Assembly: GCA_964619885.1 (NCBI GenBank)
Contig: CAZUGA010000008.1
Location: 50,947-114,946 of the forward strand
Direction: 5' to 3'
Origin: CAZUGA01 sp964619885
GTDB taxonomy: Bacteria > Pseudomonadota > Gammaproteobacteria > Methylococcales > UBA1147
Length of the DNA stretch: 64,000 bases
In this document: positions 11,494 through 21,332 of the stretch, in pieces
Layout: the number at the start of each line of letters is the position of its first letter
How positions within the stretch are numbered: position 1 is the first letter of the stretch
Notes under the pieces: model-generated
What the model saw: only the letters and a program-made list of their open reading frames with translations
The model's database searches: none
Told to the model about the DNA's origin: nothing
Translations under genes and position numbers: made by a program

Positions 11494-13031
11494 TGCATGC
11501 GACCCGTATTTTGCGGCGCTTTCATAGTCAGCGCTTCACGCACAATTTGACGATCGCTAAATGAATATTTCATACCGTTAATTTCTTGGGTTTCCTCATG
11601 GCCTTTTCCCGCCACGACAACCAAATCATCCGGTTGAGCCAACCCGATGCAGTATTCTATGGCTTGCCGTCGGTCACGTATGATCTGAACGGGTTTGCCC
11701 TCGCAACCTTTGACAATGTCTTGAATTATCTGGGACCCTTCTTCGCTACGTGGATTATCATCCGTGAGTACAACATGATTTGCTCGTTGCACAGCGATTG
11801 CACCCATCAATTGGCGCTTGCCTATATCACGATCTCCACCACAGCCAAACACCACCCACAAGTTTCCGGAACAATGCGCTTGTAACCCATCCAGAATACT
11901 CTGTAACGCATCCGGAGTATGGGCATAGTCAACAATGACTGTTGGACACGAACCTTCTCCGGAAAATTGTTCAAGGCGACCCGCGACTGTGCGCACATTC
12001 TGCAATGCTTCAGCAGCCGCCTGAAATGGAATCCCTAAACCCACCATTGCGGCAAGAACCGCTAAAAGATTTTCCACGTTGAAATCACAAAAAAATGGGG
12101 CCGATACAAGCGCTGTTTTATCTCCATAGTGCGCTCGAAATTCGACCCCCTCAACATCGTGGTGCAACTCACTAACACTTATATGCGAAATATTTGTCGA
12201 AACCTTTTCTCGTATCGAATAACCCAATACCCAAGCTGTTGGCGGCACGACAGATAAAATTCGATCAATATTACTATCGTCCAAATTAACAATGACAAAA
12301 TCTAAATCCGGAGATTGGAGAAGCTCTAGCTTGGCCTCGATGTACTGGTCCAGTGTCCCATGATAATCCAAATGGTCGCGCGTAATTTTGCAAAACGCCG
12401 CACCTCTAAAACGAACACCTGCAGTTCGTTTTTGCGCAAGGCCGTGCGAGGATACCTCCATAGCAACATATTTGACGCCATCCTCTTTTAAGGCCGCTAA
12501 CACTTGATGTAGCGTAATTGCATCCGGTGTCGTATTAGACAACCTCTGTAGGTTCCCTACATATCCCCACCCCAAAGTACCAACTACTCCGCTGGGGTTG
12601 AATTGTGCCAGCGCTTGTGCCAAAAAATGACTGCAGGACGTTTTTCCGTTCGTCCCGGTAATACCAACAACTTCAATTCCTGCAGAAGGACCATCAAAAA
12701 AACGGTCGGCAATAAAACCTAACTTTTCGTTCAATAATGGAACTGCAATCAACGGACAATGAAACCTATGCTCCAATTCATCAAGTTGATCTCTATCGGC
12801 TCCAAACGGATCGTAAACTATCGCAGTCGCGCCATTTTCGATTGCCTGCGCGGCGTAATCCAAACCGTGCGATTGAGTTCCGGGTATTGCGAAAAACGCC
12901 GCGCCCTCAACCACTCTACGGCTATCCAGCGCTAAACCTGAAACGCGGATTTCCGGTAGATCCTCGATCTCTCCCGAACCATCAAGTAGCGCCGCAATCA
13001 TTTTCTCGCGAGATGCGAAACCCGGCGTCAT
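11490..13031 (-). CDS. murE: UDP-MurNAc-L-Ala-D-Glu--meso-DAP ligase MurE
   Basis: Adds the third stem residue. The motif DDNPRSE in the C-terminal domain contains the DNPR signature for meso-diaminopimelate, as opposed to lysine, so the wall is predicted to be DAP-type as in other Gram-negative bacteria. Other motifs: ATP loop GITGTNGKTS, EVSSHGLAQKRT, and DYAHTPDAL. The 513-residue frame starts at an ATG (13029-13031) that overlaps the ftsI stop by ATGA. Confidence 0.96.
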   Translation of the reverse strand: MTPGFASREKMIAALLDGSGEIEDLPEIRVSGLALDSRRVVEGAAFFAIPGTQSHGLDYAAQAIENGATAIVYDPFGADRDQLDELEHRFHCPLIAVPLLNEKLGFIADRFFDGPSAGIEVVGITGTNGKTSCSHFLAQALAQFNPSGVVGTLGWGYVGNLQRLSNTTPDAITLHQVLAALKEDGVKYVAMEVSSHGLAQKRTAGVRFRGAAFCKITRDHLDYHGTLDQYIEAKLELLQSPDLDFVIVNLDDSNIDRILSVVPPTAWVLGYSIREKVSTNISHISVSELHHDVEGVEFRAHYGDKTALVSAPFFCDFNVENLLAVLAAMVGLGIPFQAAAEALQNVRTVAGRLEQFSGEGSCPTVIVDYAHTPDALQSILDGLQAHCSGNLWVVFGCGGDRDIGKRQLMGAIAVQRANHVVLTDDNPRSEEGSQIIQDIVKGCEGKPVQIIRDRRQAIEYCIGLAQPDDLVVVAGKGHEETQEINGMKYSFSDRQIVREALTMKAPQNTGRMQ

Positions 13032-14740
13032 ATACTATCCACCTGCCTGACCTGAATTTGCGGGGAGACTTGGTCTTGATCCGGTGGAATCCCCAGCAAA
13101 CGTAAGGCACCGGCCATGACCTTCGAAAATACCGGTGCCGCGACCAATCCACCATAGTAATCACCCGCCGACGGTTCATCTATGACTACAACCATAACAA
13201 ATTTTGGGTCGCTGGCAGGCGCCATGCCAGCAAATACCGATAGATACTTTCTGTCTGAATAGCCCCCCGCAGCCGCCTTCTTGACGGTTCCTGTTTTTCC
13301 GGCCACTCGATATCCCTGAACACTCGCTTGGCGGGCAGTGCCTTCAGGACTAATCACCTTTTCGAGCATCGCCCGCACCTGCGATGCGGTTTCTGCAGAC
13401 ATCACTGGGACAGCGTTTTCTGACACATCTTCTTTGACTAATTTAATCGGATTGACCACGCCGTCATTGGCCAACGCGGTATAGGCTCTGGCTAATTGAA
13501 GCGCGGAGCTGGACAAGCCATAACCAAACGATAATGTGGCTTGTTCAAATCTGTGCCAATTTTGGTATTCCAACAAACGCCCGACTGCTTCTCCAGGAAA
13601 TCCAACACCGATCATATGCCCAAAACCAAGCCGGTTATAACATTCCCATAATGAATCCGGGGATAGGGATAACGCAATTTTACTAACGCCTACATTGCTC
13701 GATTTCTGCAAAATATGAGTAATATCCAAGATTCCATAATTGCGAAAATCGCGCACCATGTTTCGTCCAACCCGCAATGTTCCTGGATTAGTATCGATGA
13801 CCGAATCAGGACTATATACTCCCTGCTCCAATGCACATGCAACGGCAAATGGTTTCATCGTGGACCCAGGCTCAAAAACATCGGTTACTGCGCGATTTCG
13901 AAAACGATCTCCATTCAAATTTTTCCTGGAATTTGGGTTAAAAGAGGGTTGATTCGCCATCGCCAATACCTGGCCGGTTTCAACCTCCAACATTACCAAG
14001 GTCGCTGCTTGGGCGTTGTGTTTCATATACGCCGCCTTCAATTCCCGATAGGCCAAATATTGCAGTCTTTGATCTATAGTCAGATGTACATCGCGACCAG
14101 GTTCCGGCAAACGAATACTTTCTATATCCTCGATTATGTCCCGCTTGCCATCACGAACGACAAGCCGACGACCTGGAGACCCAACCAACCACTTTTGATA
14201 AGCCAACTCGACACCTTCCTGCCCGGAATCGTCGACGTTGGTAAACCCAACTAGATGAGCACTAACCTCTCCAGCCGGATAATATCGTTTATACTCCTTT
14301 TCAAAAAACACCCCGGGCAGATCCAATGCTTTTATCTGATTGGCGGCCGAAGGTTTAATCCTGCGGCGAAGATACACAAACTTTCGGCCACTGCGACCAA
14401 CACGCTTCGCAAAACTGCGTCTCGACAATCCCAACAAGCGTCGTAGCATTTGCCGCTCATCAGCTGATGCTTCAAATAATCTGGGATTAACCCAAACCGA
14501 CTGTATCGGAGTGCTAATAGCAAGTAATTCACCATTGCGATCCAAAATTTTCCCGCGATAGGCAGAAACTGGAATAGAACTTATATATTGAGATTTACCC
14601 TTGTCTTGCAAAAATTCTCGATCCAAAACCTGGACATCTATCGCACGACCCAACAACATGGCCATAGAACCGATTAACAACGAAAACACCAATTGCCTAC
14701 GACCGGCAAATTCCGTGGTTATTTTTTGAGTTCTGACCAT
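13028..14740 (-). CDS. ftsI: Septal peptidoglycan transpeptidase FtsI (PBP3)
   Basis: Class B penicillin-binding protein that cross-links septal peptidoglycan with FtsW. Membrane anchor at about residues 15-33, pedestal domain with RGKILDRNGELLA (about 62-74), and a transpeptidase domain with the three active-site motifs: STMK (293-296, nucleophile Ser293), SSN (347-349) and KTG (482-484). 570 residues, close to E. coli PBP3 (588). The ATG at 14738-14740 lies 12 bases after ftsL. Confidence 0.96.
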   Translation of the reverse strand: MVRTQKITTEFAGRRQLVFSLLIGSMAMLLGRAIDVQVLDREFLQDKGKSQYISSIPVSAYRGKILDRNGELLAISTPIQSVWVNPRLFEASADERQMLRRLLGLSRRSFAKRVGRSGRKFVYLRRRIKPSAANQIKALDLPGVFFEKEYKRYYPAGEVSAHLVGFTNVDDSGQEGVELAYQKWLVGSPGRRLVVRDGKRDIIEDIESIRLPEPGRDVHLTIDQRLQYLAYRELKAAYMKHNAQAATLVMLEVETGQVLAMANQPSFNPNSRKNLNGDRFRNRAVTDVFEPGSTMKPFAVACALEQGVYSPDSVIDTNPGTLRVGRNMVRDFRNYGILDITHILQKSSNVGVSKIALSLSPDSLWECYNRLGFGHMIGVGFPGEAVGRLLEYQNWHRFEQATLSFGYGLSSSALQLARAYTALANDGVVNPIKLVKEDVSENAVPVMSAETASQVRAMLEKVISPEGTARQASVQGYRVAGKTGTVKKAAAGGYSDRKYLSVFAGMAPASDPKFVMVVVIDEPSAGDYYGGLVAAPVFSKVMAGALRLLGIPPDQDQVSPQIQVRQVDSI

Positions 14741-14752
14741 AGGACGAGTACG

Positions 14753-15007
14753 TTAACGACTAAGGTAAACAACCGATTCTTTACCCGGCAGGACCAAGCC
14801 CAATTTGTCACGGGCTTTTGATTCAACCCAACCATGGCCGGCTAAAGTCGTCTGTTCCAACTGTAATTTCCCCCACTCCACTTCATAATTGTCCAGTTGT
14901 TTTTGCAGTTGCCGCAAATCGGTAAACAACTGCCTGGAACGGTGCTTTTCATAAACAACCGCCAATGCCGACGCCATTACCGCTATAACAAGTAACATTA
15001 ACTTCAT
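14753..15007 (-). CDS. ftsL: Cell division protein FtsL
   Basis: Small bitopic divisome protein that pairs with FtsB through a coiled coil. One membrane segment near the N-terminus (KLMLLVIAVMASALAVVY), then a helical periplasmic part (FTDLRQLQKQLDNYEVEW) with heptad-like leucines, ending LPGKESVVYL. I prefer the ATG at 15005-15007 (84 residues); a TTG six bases upstream, overlapping the rsmH stop, is possible. Identity rests on size, topology and position between rsmH and ftsI, since FtsL sequences diverge strongly. Confidence 0.9.
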   Translation of the reverse strand: MKLMLLVIAVMASALAVVYEKHRSRQLFTDLRQLQKQLDNYEVEWGKLQLEQTTLAGHGWVESKARDKLGLVLPGKESVVYLSR

Positions 15008-15009
15008 GA

Positions 15010-15945
15010 TCAACTCAGTTTTTCAGCCACGCGAAGCACAGCGCTACGTGCCCTCGGGTTATCGTTAATTTCCACTGCAGTTGGTTTAATTGCCTTACCA
15101 ATCGTGTTGAGACGAGGACTAAACGCGCTATCAGGAACAGGTAAACCCGGCGGGAAATTACCCCCCCTTGATTCATCACGCATGAACCGCTTTACGATCC
15201 GGTCTTCCAAAGAATGAAATGCGATAACGGCTAGACGCCCACCGGGTTCTAGTACACGAAGCGCCTGCATCAAAGTAGCCGGCAAAGCTTCCAACTCTCG
15301 ATTGATATAGATTCGTATCGCCTGAAAACTTCTTGTCGCAGGATGCTTATTTTTTTCCCGAAACGGTACAGTTTGCGCTATCAAATCCGCGAGCTGTATT
15401 GTCGAATCTATAGAATGCGTTTTTCGCGTTACGACAATTGCACTGGCAATACGGCGGGCAAACTTTTCTTCACCGAAACGGCGCAACACATCCGTTAATT
15501 CCTGCTCTGAAACTTGCGCGATCCAATCGGCCGCAGTAATGCCTCGTGTACGGTCCATCCGCATATCCAATGGCCCGTCTTTCAGAAAGCTGAAACCGCG
15601 ACCAGCGTCATCGAGTTGAGGAGAAGAAACGCCTAGATCCATCAGAACTCCGGAAATCTTGCCGAACCAGCCTCGCTGTGTCACACTAGATTCCAGTGTC
15701 GAATAATCAACGTGCTCAAGATAAAATCTGCGATCCGCTAACATCATTTTTGCCACCTGTGAGTTCACCGCATCGATATCCTTATCCAAGCCAAGCAATT
15801 TTCCGTTCGCATCCAAACAATTCAAAATTGCCTGACTGTGTCCTCCACGTCCAAAGGTACAATCGACGTAAATCCCGTCAGGATTCCAGACAAGACCAGT
15901 TATTACTTGCTGCGGCATTACGGGTAAATGTTTATCGGCGATCAT
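15010..15945 (-). CDS. rsmH: 16S rRNA m4C1402 methyltransferase RsmH (MraW)
   Basis: SAM-dependent N4-methyltransferase for C1402 of 16S rRNA. RsmI, which 2'-O-methylates the same nucleotide, is also in this window (18533-19384). Motifs: HLPVMPQQVI at the start, SAM loop VDCTFGRGGHSQAIL, LMDLGVSSPQLDDAGRGFSF, and AVIAFHSLEDRIVKRFM. 311 residues is the family length. Starts 5 bases after the mraZ stop. Confidence 0.96.
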   Translation of the reverse strand: MIADKHLPVMPQQVITGLVWNPDGIYVDCTFGRGGHSQAILNCLDANGKLLGLDKDIDAVNSQVAKMMLADRRFYLEHVDYSTLESSVTQRGWFGKISGVLMDLGVSSPQLDDAGRGFSFLKDGPLDMRMDRTRGITAADWIAQVSEQELTDVLRRFGEEKFARRIASAIVVTRKTHSIDSTIQLADLIAQTVPFREKNKHPATRSFQAIRIYINRELEALPATLMQALRVLEPGGRLAVIAFHSLEDRIVKRFMRDESRGGNFPPGLPVPDSAFSPRLNTIGKAIKPTAVEINDNPRARSAVLRVAEKLS

Positions 15946-15950
15946 TGCGT

Positions 15951-16400
15951 TTAGATCACCAGATCACTCGCTACCTCCTTCAATTCATCGCAATCTTCTT
16001 CATCCAACCAGGTATCGCGCGTGGATTCCCAGGCATCTTCGGCCCAGATTTCAAATTTATTGACCTGACTGCTCAATACGATTCGTTTTTCCATATTCGC
16101 GAACTTGCGTAGCGTGTCAGGCAAAAGAACTTTACCGTGAGCATCCATATCGCATTCGCAGGCATAACCAATCATGAATCTTTTAAACGCGATAGCTTGT
16201 TTATTAAAGGTGGGGAGCTTGATTAACTTGCGCTCAACCTCTTCCCATTCCGGCAGTGGATACAACAACAAGCATCGATCCCGATCGGCCGTAACCACAA
16301 GACGACCGTCGCAATGTTCGCGAATATCGTCCCGGTATTTGGTCGGCATAGAGAACCGACCTTTCCCATCTAAATTGATCGAATGATTACCGCGAAACAC
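15951..16400 (-). CDS. mraZ: Transcriptional regulator MraZ
   Basis: First gene of the dcw operon. A DNA-binding protein of the AbrB fold that represses its own operon in E. coli. The 149 residues hold two SpoVT-AbrB repeats, each with the DxxGR-type motif (LDGKGRFSMPTKYR near residue 10 and MDAHGKVLLPDTLR near 86). The start is a GTG at 16398-16400 giving MFRGNHSINLDGKG, aligned with the family N-terminus. I looked for the TGGG-type operator repeats known upstream of mraZ in E. coli and did not see a clear set here. Confidence 0.95.
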   Translation of the reverse strand: MFRGNHSINLDGKGRFSMPTKYRDDIREHCDGRLVVTADRDRCLLLYPLPEWEEVERKLIKLPTFNKQAIAFKRFMIGYACECDMDAHGKVLLPDTLRKFANMEKRIVLSSQVNKFEIWAEDAWESTRDTWLDEEDCDELKEVASDLVI

Positions 16401-16449
16401 GTTATTGGTCTAACCTGACACAAAATTACACTCCATGACACTTTTCTGC

Positions 16450-16478
16450 ACTATAGAAAGCATTAGGCACATAGTCAA
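16450..16478 (-). promoter_or_regulatory. Sigma70-type promoter of the dcw operon
   Basis: On the minus strand TTGACT (16473-16478) is separated by 17 bases from TATAGT (16450-16455). Both hexamers match the consensus at five of six positions and the spacing is ideal. The predicted start of transcription near 16443 leaves a leader of about 40 bases before the mraZ GTG. Confidence 0.75.
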
Positions 16479-16672
16479 GTATGTTTCGCAGATAAATCTT
16501 TCTTTTTTGACAATAACTTAGGGGGGCAATCCAGAAGACTTCAAGCAAAGACAGCCCCTCTCACCTCGGAAATGTAATTCAATCAATTAATTGACTGATC
16601 TTTCTAATGCATTTCCTAAAATCAGGATTAGATAAACGGGGAGGGATTAAAAAAATGCGGGGAGAGAAAAGA

Positions 16673-17066
16673 AAGAGTCGGCCTGTAAGCCGGGTTCTGT
16701 CATGGACAGTCATTCATCTGGGCAACACGTCACCGTGCACCTCAAGCGACCTACCCAGGGACCGTGCGGGTAACACGTTCGGCGAACCGATGCCCCTCTA
16801 TTCGGTCTTGCTCCGGATGGGGTTTGCCTTGCCACTTGTGTTACCACAAGCGCGGTACGCTCTTACCGCACCATTTCACCCTTACCTTCGATCCAAACTC
16901 TACCAAGGACAGCCCTAATAGATCTGACCGAAGGCGGTATATTTTCTGTTGCACTTTCCGTAGGTTCACACCCCCCAGGCGTTACCTGGCATCCGACCCT
17001 ATGGAGCCCGGACTTTCCTCCATCCTATACCAATGGTATTGGACAGCGACTGCCGAGCCGACTCTT
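16673..17066 (-). ncRNA. rnpB: RNase P RNA, bacterial class A
   Basis: Catalytic RNA of RNase P, which trims tRNA 5' leaders. Read on the minus strand it contains the invariant blocks GGAGGAAAGTCCGGGCTCC near the 5' end, GCCAGGTAACGCCTGG, AAGGGTGAAA, GTGCGGTAAGAGC, CCGGAGCAAG and, near the 3' end, GACAGAACCCGGCTTA. The ends are set by helix P1: AAGAGTCGGC at the 5' end (17057-17066) pairs perfectly with GCCGACTCTT at the 3' end (16673-16682). Pyrimidine-rich DNA with a run of seven T follows on the minus strand. It lies directly upstream of the mraZ promoter. Confidence 0.97.
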
Positions 17067-17073
17067 GTTCAAT

Positions 17074-17079
17074 AGTGTA
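17074..17079 (-). promoter_or_regulatory. Candidate -10 box of rnpB
   Basis: TACACT on the minus strand ends seven bases before the first base of helix P1 of the RNase P RNA, the right distance for a -10 element. No good -35 hexamer is present 16 to 18 bases further upstream, so this is only a candidate. Confidence 0.45.
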
Positions 17080-17165
17080 CCCATTCTGATTATGCGTTTC
17101 TAGCTGGCAAGCCACTGAAAATCCGAAATAGCCAGGAACTATAAATAATAATCAATAGATTAGCG

Positions 17166-18428
17166 TTAGTTGACAAACGTTTCATTATTTAAAACGACAT
17201 CATAGCGTCCGCGGTCGAACTCATTACCGGTAGAATCAATCGCTCTAAATTCAATCGCTGAAGGGGTTATATCGAGCACCCAAAAATGATTGATAGATCC
17301 GGATTCGGCCAAATACCATTGGTTATTGAGTGCATCGCGCGTATGAGTGCCCCAAGCACCATCGCCCAGGTATATCGTACCCGCACCATTATTTGATACC
17401 GAATTTCTATACAACCTCTTACTCTTCTTATAGACATGGAAATGATTTTCCAGGGCCAGTGATAATTTATATCTATCGAATAGCCCCAACCATTGCTCGA
17501 CCAAATCTGTCTCGGGACCAGGTACAATACCGGGGTAATACCCACCCGGATACAATGGCCTGTGGTAAACCGCAATTCTAAAGGGAAGCTTTTGATATTT
17601 TTCTAATCGTTTTTCTATCCATGCCCGTTGAGCACCACCAGGCGAATGCAAATGATCCGAATCCAGCACCAGCAAACCCAGATTCGCTCCTATTTTACGG
17701 CTGAAATAACTTAAATTCTTATCATCTTGTCGGAGATAACGGGTGTAAAAAGGCGCTTTGTCGACCAAGGCTGGATGTTCTTTGCGATTGATTTCATGAT
17801 TACCGATCGCGGCAATTATTGGAATCAGACGACCATCGCTGGTGAACATAATTTCAGTCCAATTGCGTAACCATTCGTCCCATATAGGATACTTCCTCAA
17901 TTTTCCGTTCGCATACGCCAAATCACCACCGATGATAACCAAGTCTGGGTCCAATTTTGCTGCAAGCGCACTAACGCTTTTGGCTGTTTCAGAAATATCC
18001 ATATCACCCCCCGCCACGATTCTTATCGGAGAATTGTCAGATGGGAGCGTTCGAAACGCGAATTCTTTACCACGCACGCCGGTTGCATCAGCTACGGAAA
18101 AGAAATAATCGGTTTTGGGGTTTAATCCGGTCAATTCGACCCAGTGCTGAGTCCGTTTCGTCGCCTCAAATCGTTCCGCTTTCCCTATTTGCTCATAGCG
18201 ATATTTGGTCGCCTCACCATAGCGCCGAACAGTGTCGTAATATATTCTGCTGGTCGAGGGAAAATCGCTGGTTTGATATAAGATAAGGGCTGTCGTGCTG
18301 GTGTCTTCGCTGCACCATGTCAACATCACATTGGACAACCGCCCTACCGGGGACACGAATAGCTGGTAACTTGCAACAGCACCTACCAAAGCAATCGATA
18401 AAACCAGCCAAAGCCACCTTTTATGCAT
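17166..18428 (-). CDS. Exported metallophosphatase, purple acid phosphatase-like
   Basis: Calcineurin-like dinuclear metal phosphoesterase. An N-terminal hydrophobic stretch (LWLVLSIALVGAVASYQLF) exports or anchors it. Next comes a fibronectin-III-like domain (about 25-130; ends LNPKTDYFFSVADATG), as in purple acid phosphatases, then the metallophos domain with the metal-binding motifs GGDMD, GGDLAYANG, GNHE, YHRPLYPG and ENHFHVYKK. 420 residues. The substrate cannot be told. It sits between rnpB and rsmI on the same strand, where I recall no gene in Pseudomonas, so it may be an insertion into a conserved neighbourhood. Confidence 0.85.
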   Translation of the reverse strand: MHKRWLWLVLSIALVGAVASYQLFVSPVGRLSNVMLTWCSEDTSTTALILYQTSDFPSTSRIYYDTVRRYGEATKYRYEQIGKAERFEATKRTQHWVELTGLNPKTDYFFSVADATGVRGKEFAFRTLPSDNSPIRIVAGGDMDISETAKSVSALAAKLDPDLVIIGGDLAYANGKLRKYPIWDEWLRNWTEIMFTSDGRLIPIIAAIGNHEINRKEHPALVDKAPFYTRYLRQDDKNLSYFSRKIGANLGLLVLDSDHLHSPGGAQRAWIEKRLEKYQKLPFRIAVYHRPLYPGGYYPGIVPGPETDLVEQWLGLFDRYKLSLALENHFHVYKKSKRLYRNSVSNNGAGTIYLGDGAWGTHTRDALNNQWYLAESGSINHFWVLDITPSAIEFRAIDSTGNEFDRGRYDVVLNNETFVN

Positions 18429-18532
18429 AATTATTCAAGTACAGTTGAATTTCTTGAACGGTAAATTTTCAACTTTAACGCTTAAGCCTCCCGCCAAATT
18501 TCAACAGGCAGGTTTTCGAGCATCAATGCCAG

Positions 18533-19384
18533 TCATGATTGTTCCATGCGCAACGCGGCGTTGTATACCAACTTTTTACTCAAGCCGGTCATTTTGGCAA
18601 CAACCTTAGCCGCAGTCTTTAACGAGCATTCTTCCATAACGATTTTGAGCAGACGTTCTTGCTCTGGTTCAAGGGCCTGTTTCGTTTTGTTCTTAGCTGC
18701 GCCCTGGACTAGAATCACGAACTCACCCTTTTGCATATATGGTGTATCAGCGACCAGCTTTGGCGCATTCAAAACAGTCGTTTTAACGATGGTTTCGTGA
18801 ATTTTTGTCAACTCTCTAGCGATAACCAGCTCGCGTTGCGGTTCGAATACCGTGGCCAAATCACGCAAACTCGCCATTACTCGATGACAAGATTCGTAGA
18901 AAATCAACGTACCATGAGCCTTGACCAAGTCGCTGAAATAGGCTCTCCGAGCGACGCTAGTTCGTGGCGGAAATCCTTCAAACGAAAATCGGTCGGTGGG
19001 TAAAGACGAAACTGATAATGCGGTAATTACGGCGCAAGGACCAGGCACCGGAACGACCTCTACGTCGCATGCTCTTGCCTCGTGGACCAACCTAAAACCC
19101 GGGTCATTGATCAGCGGAGTCCCTGCATCTGAAACAAGCGCGATAGAATCCCCTTCTCCGATACGTTTAATCATACCCGGGACAACCGTAGCCTCATTGT
19201 GCTCGTGTAGCGTTACCATTGGTGTCGTAAGCGAATAGCGATCCAACAACAGACGGGTTTGTCGAGTATCCTCGGCGGCGATAACAGTGCATTGTTGCAA
19301 CACTTCTATCGCTCTAAATGTAATGTCTGCCAAATTTCCAATCGGAGACGCTACTATGTATAGTTTAGCCTTTGTGCCGGACAC
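18533..19384 (-). CDS. rsmI: 16S rRNA 2'-O-ribose C1402 methyltransferase RsmI
   Basis: SAM enzyme of the tetrapyrrole-methylase fold that 2'-O-methylates C1402 of 16S rRNA, the base also modified by RsmH. Motifs: VASPIGNLADITFRA, AEDTRQTRLLLDRY, LVSDAGTPLINDPGFRLV and PGPCAVITALSVSSLPTDRF. Start is a GTG (19382-19384) preceded by AGGA on the minus strand. 283 residues. Divergent from lpoA, with 52 bases between the chosen starts. Confidence 0.95.
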   Translation of the reverse strand: MSGTKAKLYIVASPIGNLADITFRAIEVLQQCTVIAAEDTRQTRLLLDRYSLTTPMVTLHEHNEATVVPGMIKRIGEGDSIALVSDAGTPLINDPGFRLVHEARACDVEVVPVPGPCAVITALSVSSLPTDRFSFEGFPPRTSVARRAYFSDLVKAHGTLIFYESCHRVMASLRDLATVFEPQRELVIARELTKIHETIVKTTVLNAPKLVADTPYMQKGEFVILVQGAAKNKTKQALEPEQERLLKIVMEECSLKTAAKVVAKMTGLSKKLVYNAALRMEQS

Positions 19385-19436
19385 CTGGTCCCGTCCTGTA
19401 TTGATAAGAAGTTATATTGGGGAAGCCGCCCCACGC

Positions 19437-21332
19437 ATGATTATGATGATACGCAGCAAGCAGATACTACTAGTAATTATTTCAGGTTTATTGTTCATAA
19501 GCTGCACCGTCCCGGTCAGACCTACGGTACAAGCCAAGTATAAAATCGATCTAAACCGAGCAAAAAGCCTAATATCAGACGGTAAATATCAAGACGCCGC
19601 ACAAATTTATACAGCAATAGCCAGCAAAACAACACCACCAGACCAAGATTTATATCGGCTACTCGCAGCAGAAGCATTAAGCAAAGGAGCCGACATGGAG
19701 TCGGCCAGAAAAATGGCGGACAAGATCAACCCCAACCATCTTAGCCCCCAGAACAAGGCCAGATGGCGCCTGTTGTATGGCCGGTTTTATCTGGATGAGA
19801 ATAAACCCGAAGAAACACTGCATCAGCTGGAATCGATCCGAGCCAATACGCTCAATCCTAATCTAAAGCGCGAATACTATGCTCAACAAGCAGAAGTTTT
19901 TTCACTGATTGGAAACCACCTGGAAAGCGCCAGATCCTACATTGAGATTGGTAACTTTCCACATCAACCTGATGAATTGGAAAAAAATAATAGCGCAATT
20001 TTCGACCAACTCAGTCAATTGTCCCCGCAGACTTTGGCCCGACTACGACCGACCAGCCCACAGATATTAAACGGATGGATGGGTTTGACGCTAATTTTCA
20101 AACAAACGGAGCGAAATTCCCCAGAATTCAAGCGGCAAATCGAATTGTGGAAGAAACAATATCCCAACCATCCGGGAAACAGCTTTTTGCAAGGCGCTAA
20201 AAAAACAACACCTCTAGGTGTAAACCAAAAACCGGTTGCCATAGGTATTTTATTGCCCCAGTCCGGGCCATTTGCTCAGGCTAGCGAAGCGATTAAAGAA
20301 GGCATACTGATTGCTCAGTCTTACAATAATTTGGATGCGCCGAAGCTTAAATTTTACGATACCGCGTCACAGGCCCCTTATACGCTATACCAGAAAGCAA
20401 TCGAAGATGGCTGCAATATCATCATCGGTCCGCTCAATAAACTCAATCTTAAATCATTGGCCGAAGGCGGTGAACTTTCGGTACCTGTCCTGGCACTAAA
20501 CCAATTGCCAAACGTCGCATTCACCAATCTTTTTCAATTCGGCTTGAATCCAGAGGATGAAGCTGATCAAGCCGCCGAGAGCGCTTGGTCCGATGGTCTT
20601 CGACAAGCTCTGATCCTCGCTCCGGCTTCAAATTTTGGCGACAGGATAGCCTCACATTTTTCAAATTATTGGCAACAGCTGGGCGGAACAGTTGGGGGAA
20701 TGCAATCGTATAACACCAATACCATGGATTATTCCAGGCCCATCAACAATTTGCTAAGAAAAATTTCGAGCACGCGCGAAGTTCATTCTAAGTACGGCAG
20801 CGCTTCAGCACACAGCCCGAGTTTTGTATTTCTAATCGCGCTTCCGCAACAAGCCCGCCAGATTTGGCCCCAACTGCAATATTACGGTGCCACGGACATA
20901 CCAGTTTATGCCACATCTCAAATATATGGTGGCCGGGAAAACCCCTATTTGGACCAGGACCTTTCGGGGATAACTTTTTGCGATATTCCTTGGTTATTCA
21001 ATATATCGGACGGTGAAAATCCGAGTTTGGAAAAAGTCGCGAGTAGTCGGCAACGACCGTTGAATAACTACGTGCGATTTATTGCCCTCGGGTTCGATGC
21101 CTACAACCTGCTGCCAAAATTGAGTGCCCTGCAATCCACAAATACTGAATATAAAGGCGTCACAGGCGTGCTTTCATTGACCCAAAACAATCGATTCCAT
21201 AGATCTCTGCAATGCGCAAAATTCGAAGAAGGCCGGCCTATATTACGCGGCGCTGTCCCAAGTCCTAACGAAGATTATATGGATAATTCCAGGCCTACCG
21301 GCTCCAGCGGAATTCGTTTTGTCTATCGCTGA
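19437..21332 (+). CDS. lpoA: Outer-membrane lipoprotein LpoA, activator of PBP1a
   Basis: LppC/LpoA family lipoprotein that spans the periplasm and stimulates peptidoglycan synthase PBP1a in E. coli. From the ATG at 19437 the protein is 631 residues, with a signal peptide ending in lipobox LFISC (Cys about 23), helical TPR-like repeats to about residue 250, and a C-terminal domain resembling periplasmic binding proteins (VAIGILLPQSGPFAQASEAIKEG). The frame is open 150 bases further upstream, but that part lies inside rsmI, so the ATG before the signal peptide is chosen. It begins an lpoA-yraN-diaA gene string. Confidence 0.9.
   Translation: MIMMIRSKQILLVIISGLLFISCTVPVRPTVQAKYKIDLNRAKSLISDGKYQDAAQIYTAIASKTTPPDQDLYRLLAAEALSKGADMESARKMADKINPNHLSPQNKARWRLLYGRFYLDENKPEETLHQLESIRANTLNPNLKREYYAQQAEVFSLIGNHLESARSYIEIGNFPHQPDELEKNNSAIFDQLSQLSPQTLARLRPTSPQILNGWMGLTLIFKQTERNSPEFKRQIELWKKQYPNHPGNSFLQGAKKTTPLGVNQKPVAIGILLPQSGPFAQASEAIKEGILIAQSYNNLDAPKLKFYDTASQAPYTLYQKAIEDGCNIIIGPLNKLNLKSLAEGGELSVPVLALNQLPNVAFTNLFQFGLNPEDEADQAAESAWSDGLRQALILAPASNFGDRIASHFSNYWQQLGGTVGGMQSYNTNTMDYSRPINNLLRKISSTREVHSKYGSASAHSPSFVFLIALPQQARQIWPQLQYYGATDIPVYATSQIYGGRENPYLDQDLSGITFCDIPWLFNISDGENPSLEKVASSRQRPLNNYVRFIALGFDAYNLLPKLSALQSTNTEYKGVTGVLSLTQNNRFHRSLQCAKFEEGRPILRGAVPSPNEDYMDNSRPTGSSGIRFVYR

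Noticed and set aside
13715..14254. Plus-strand open frame of 179 codons
   Set aside because: Antisense to ftsI, which carries all its active-site motifs.
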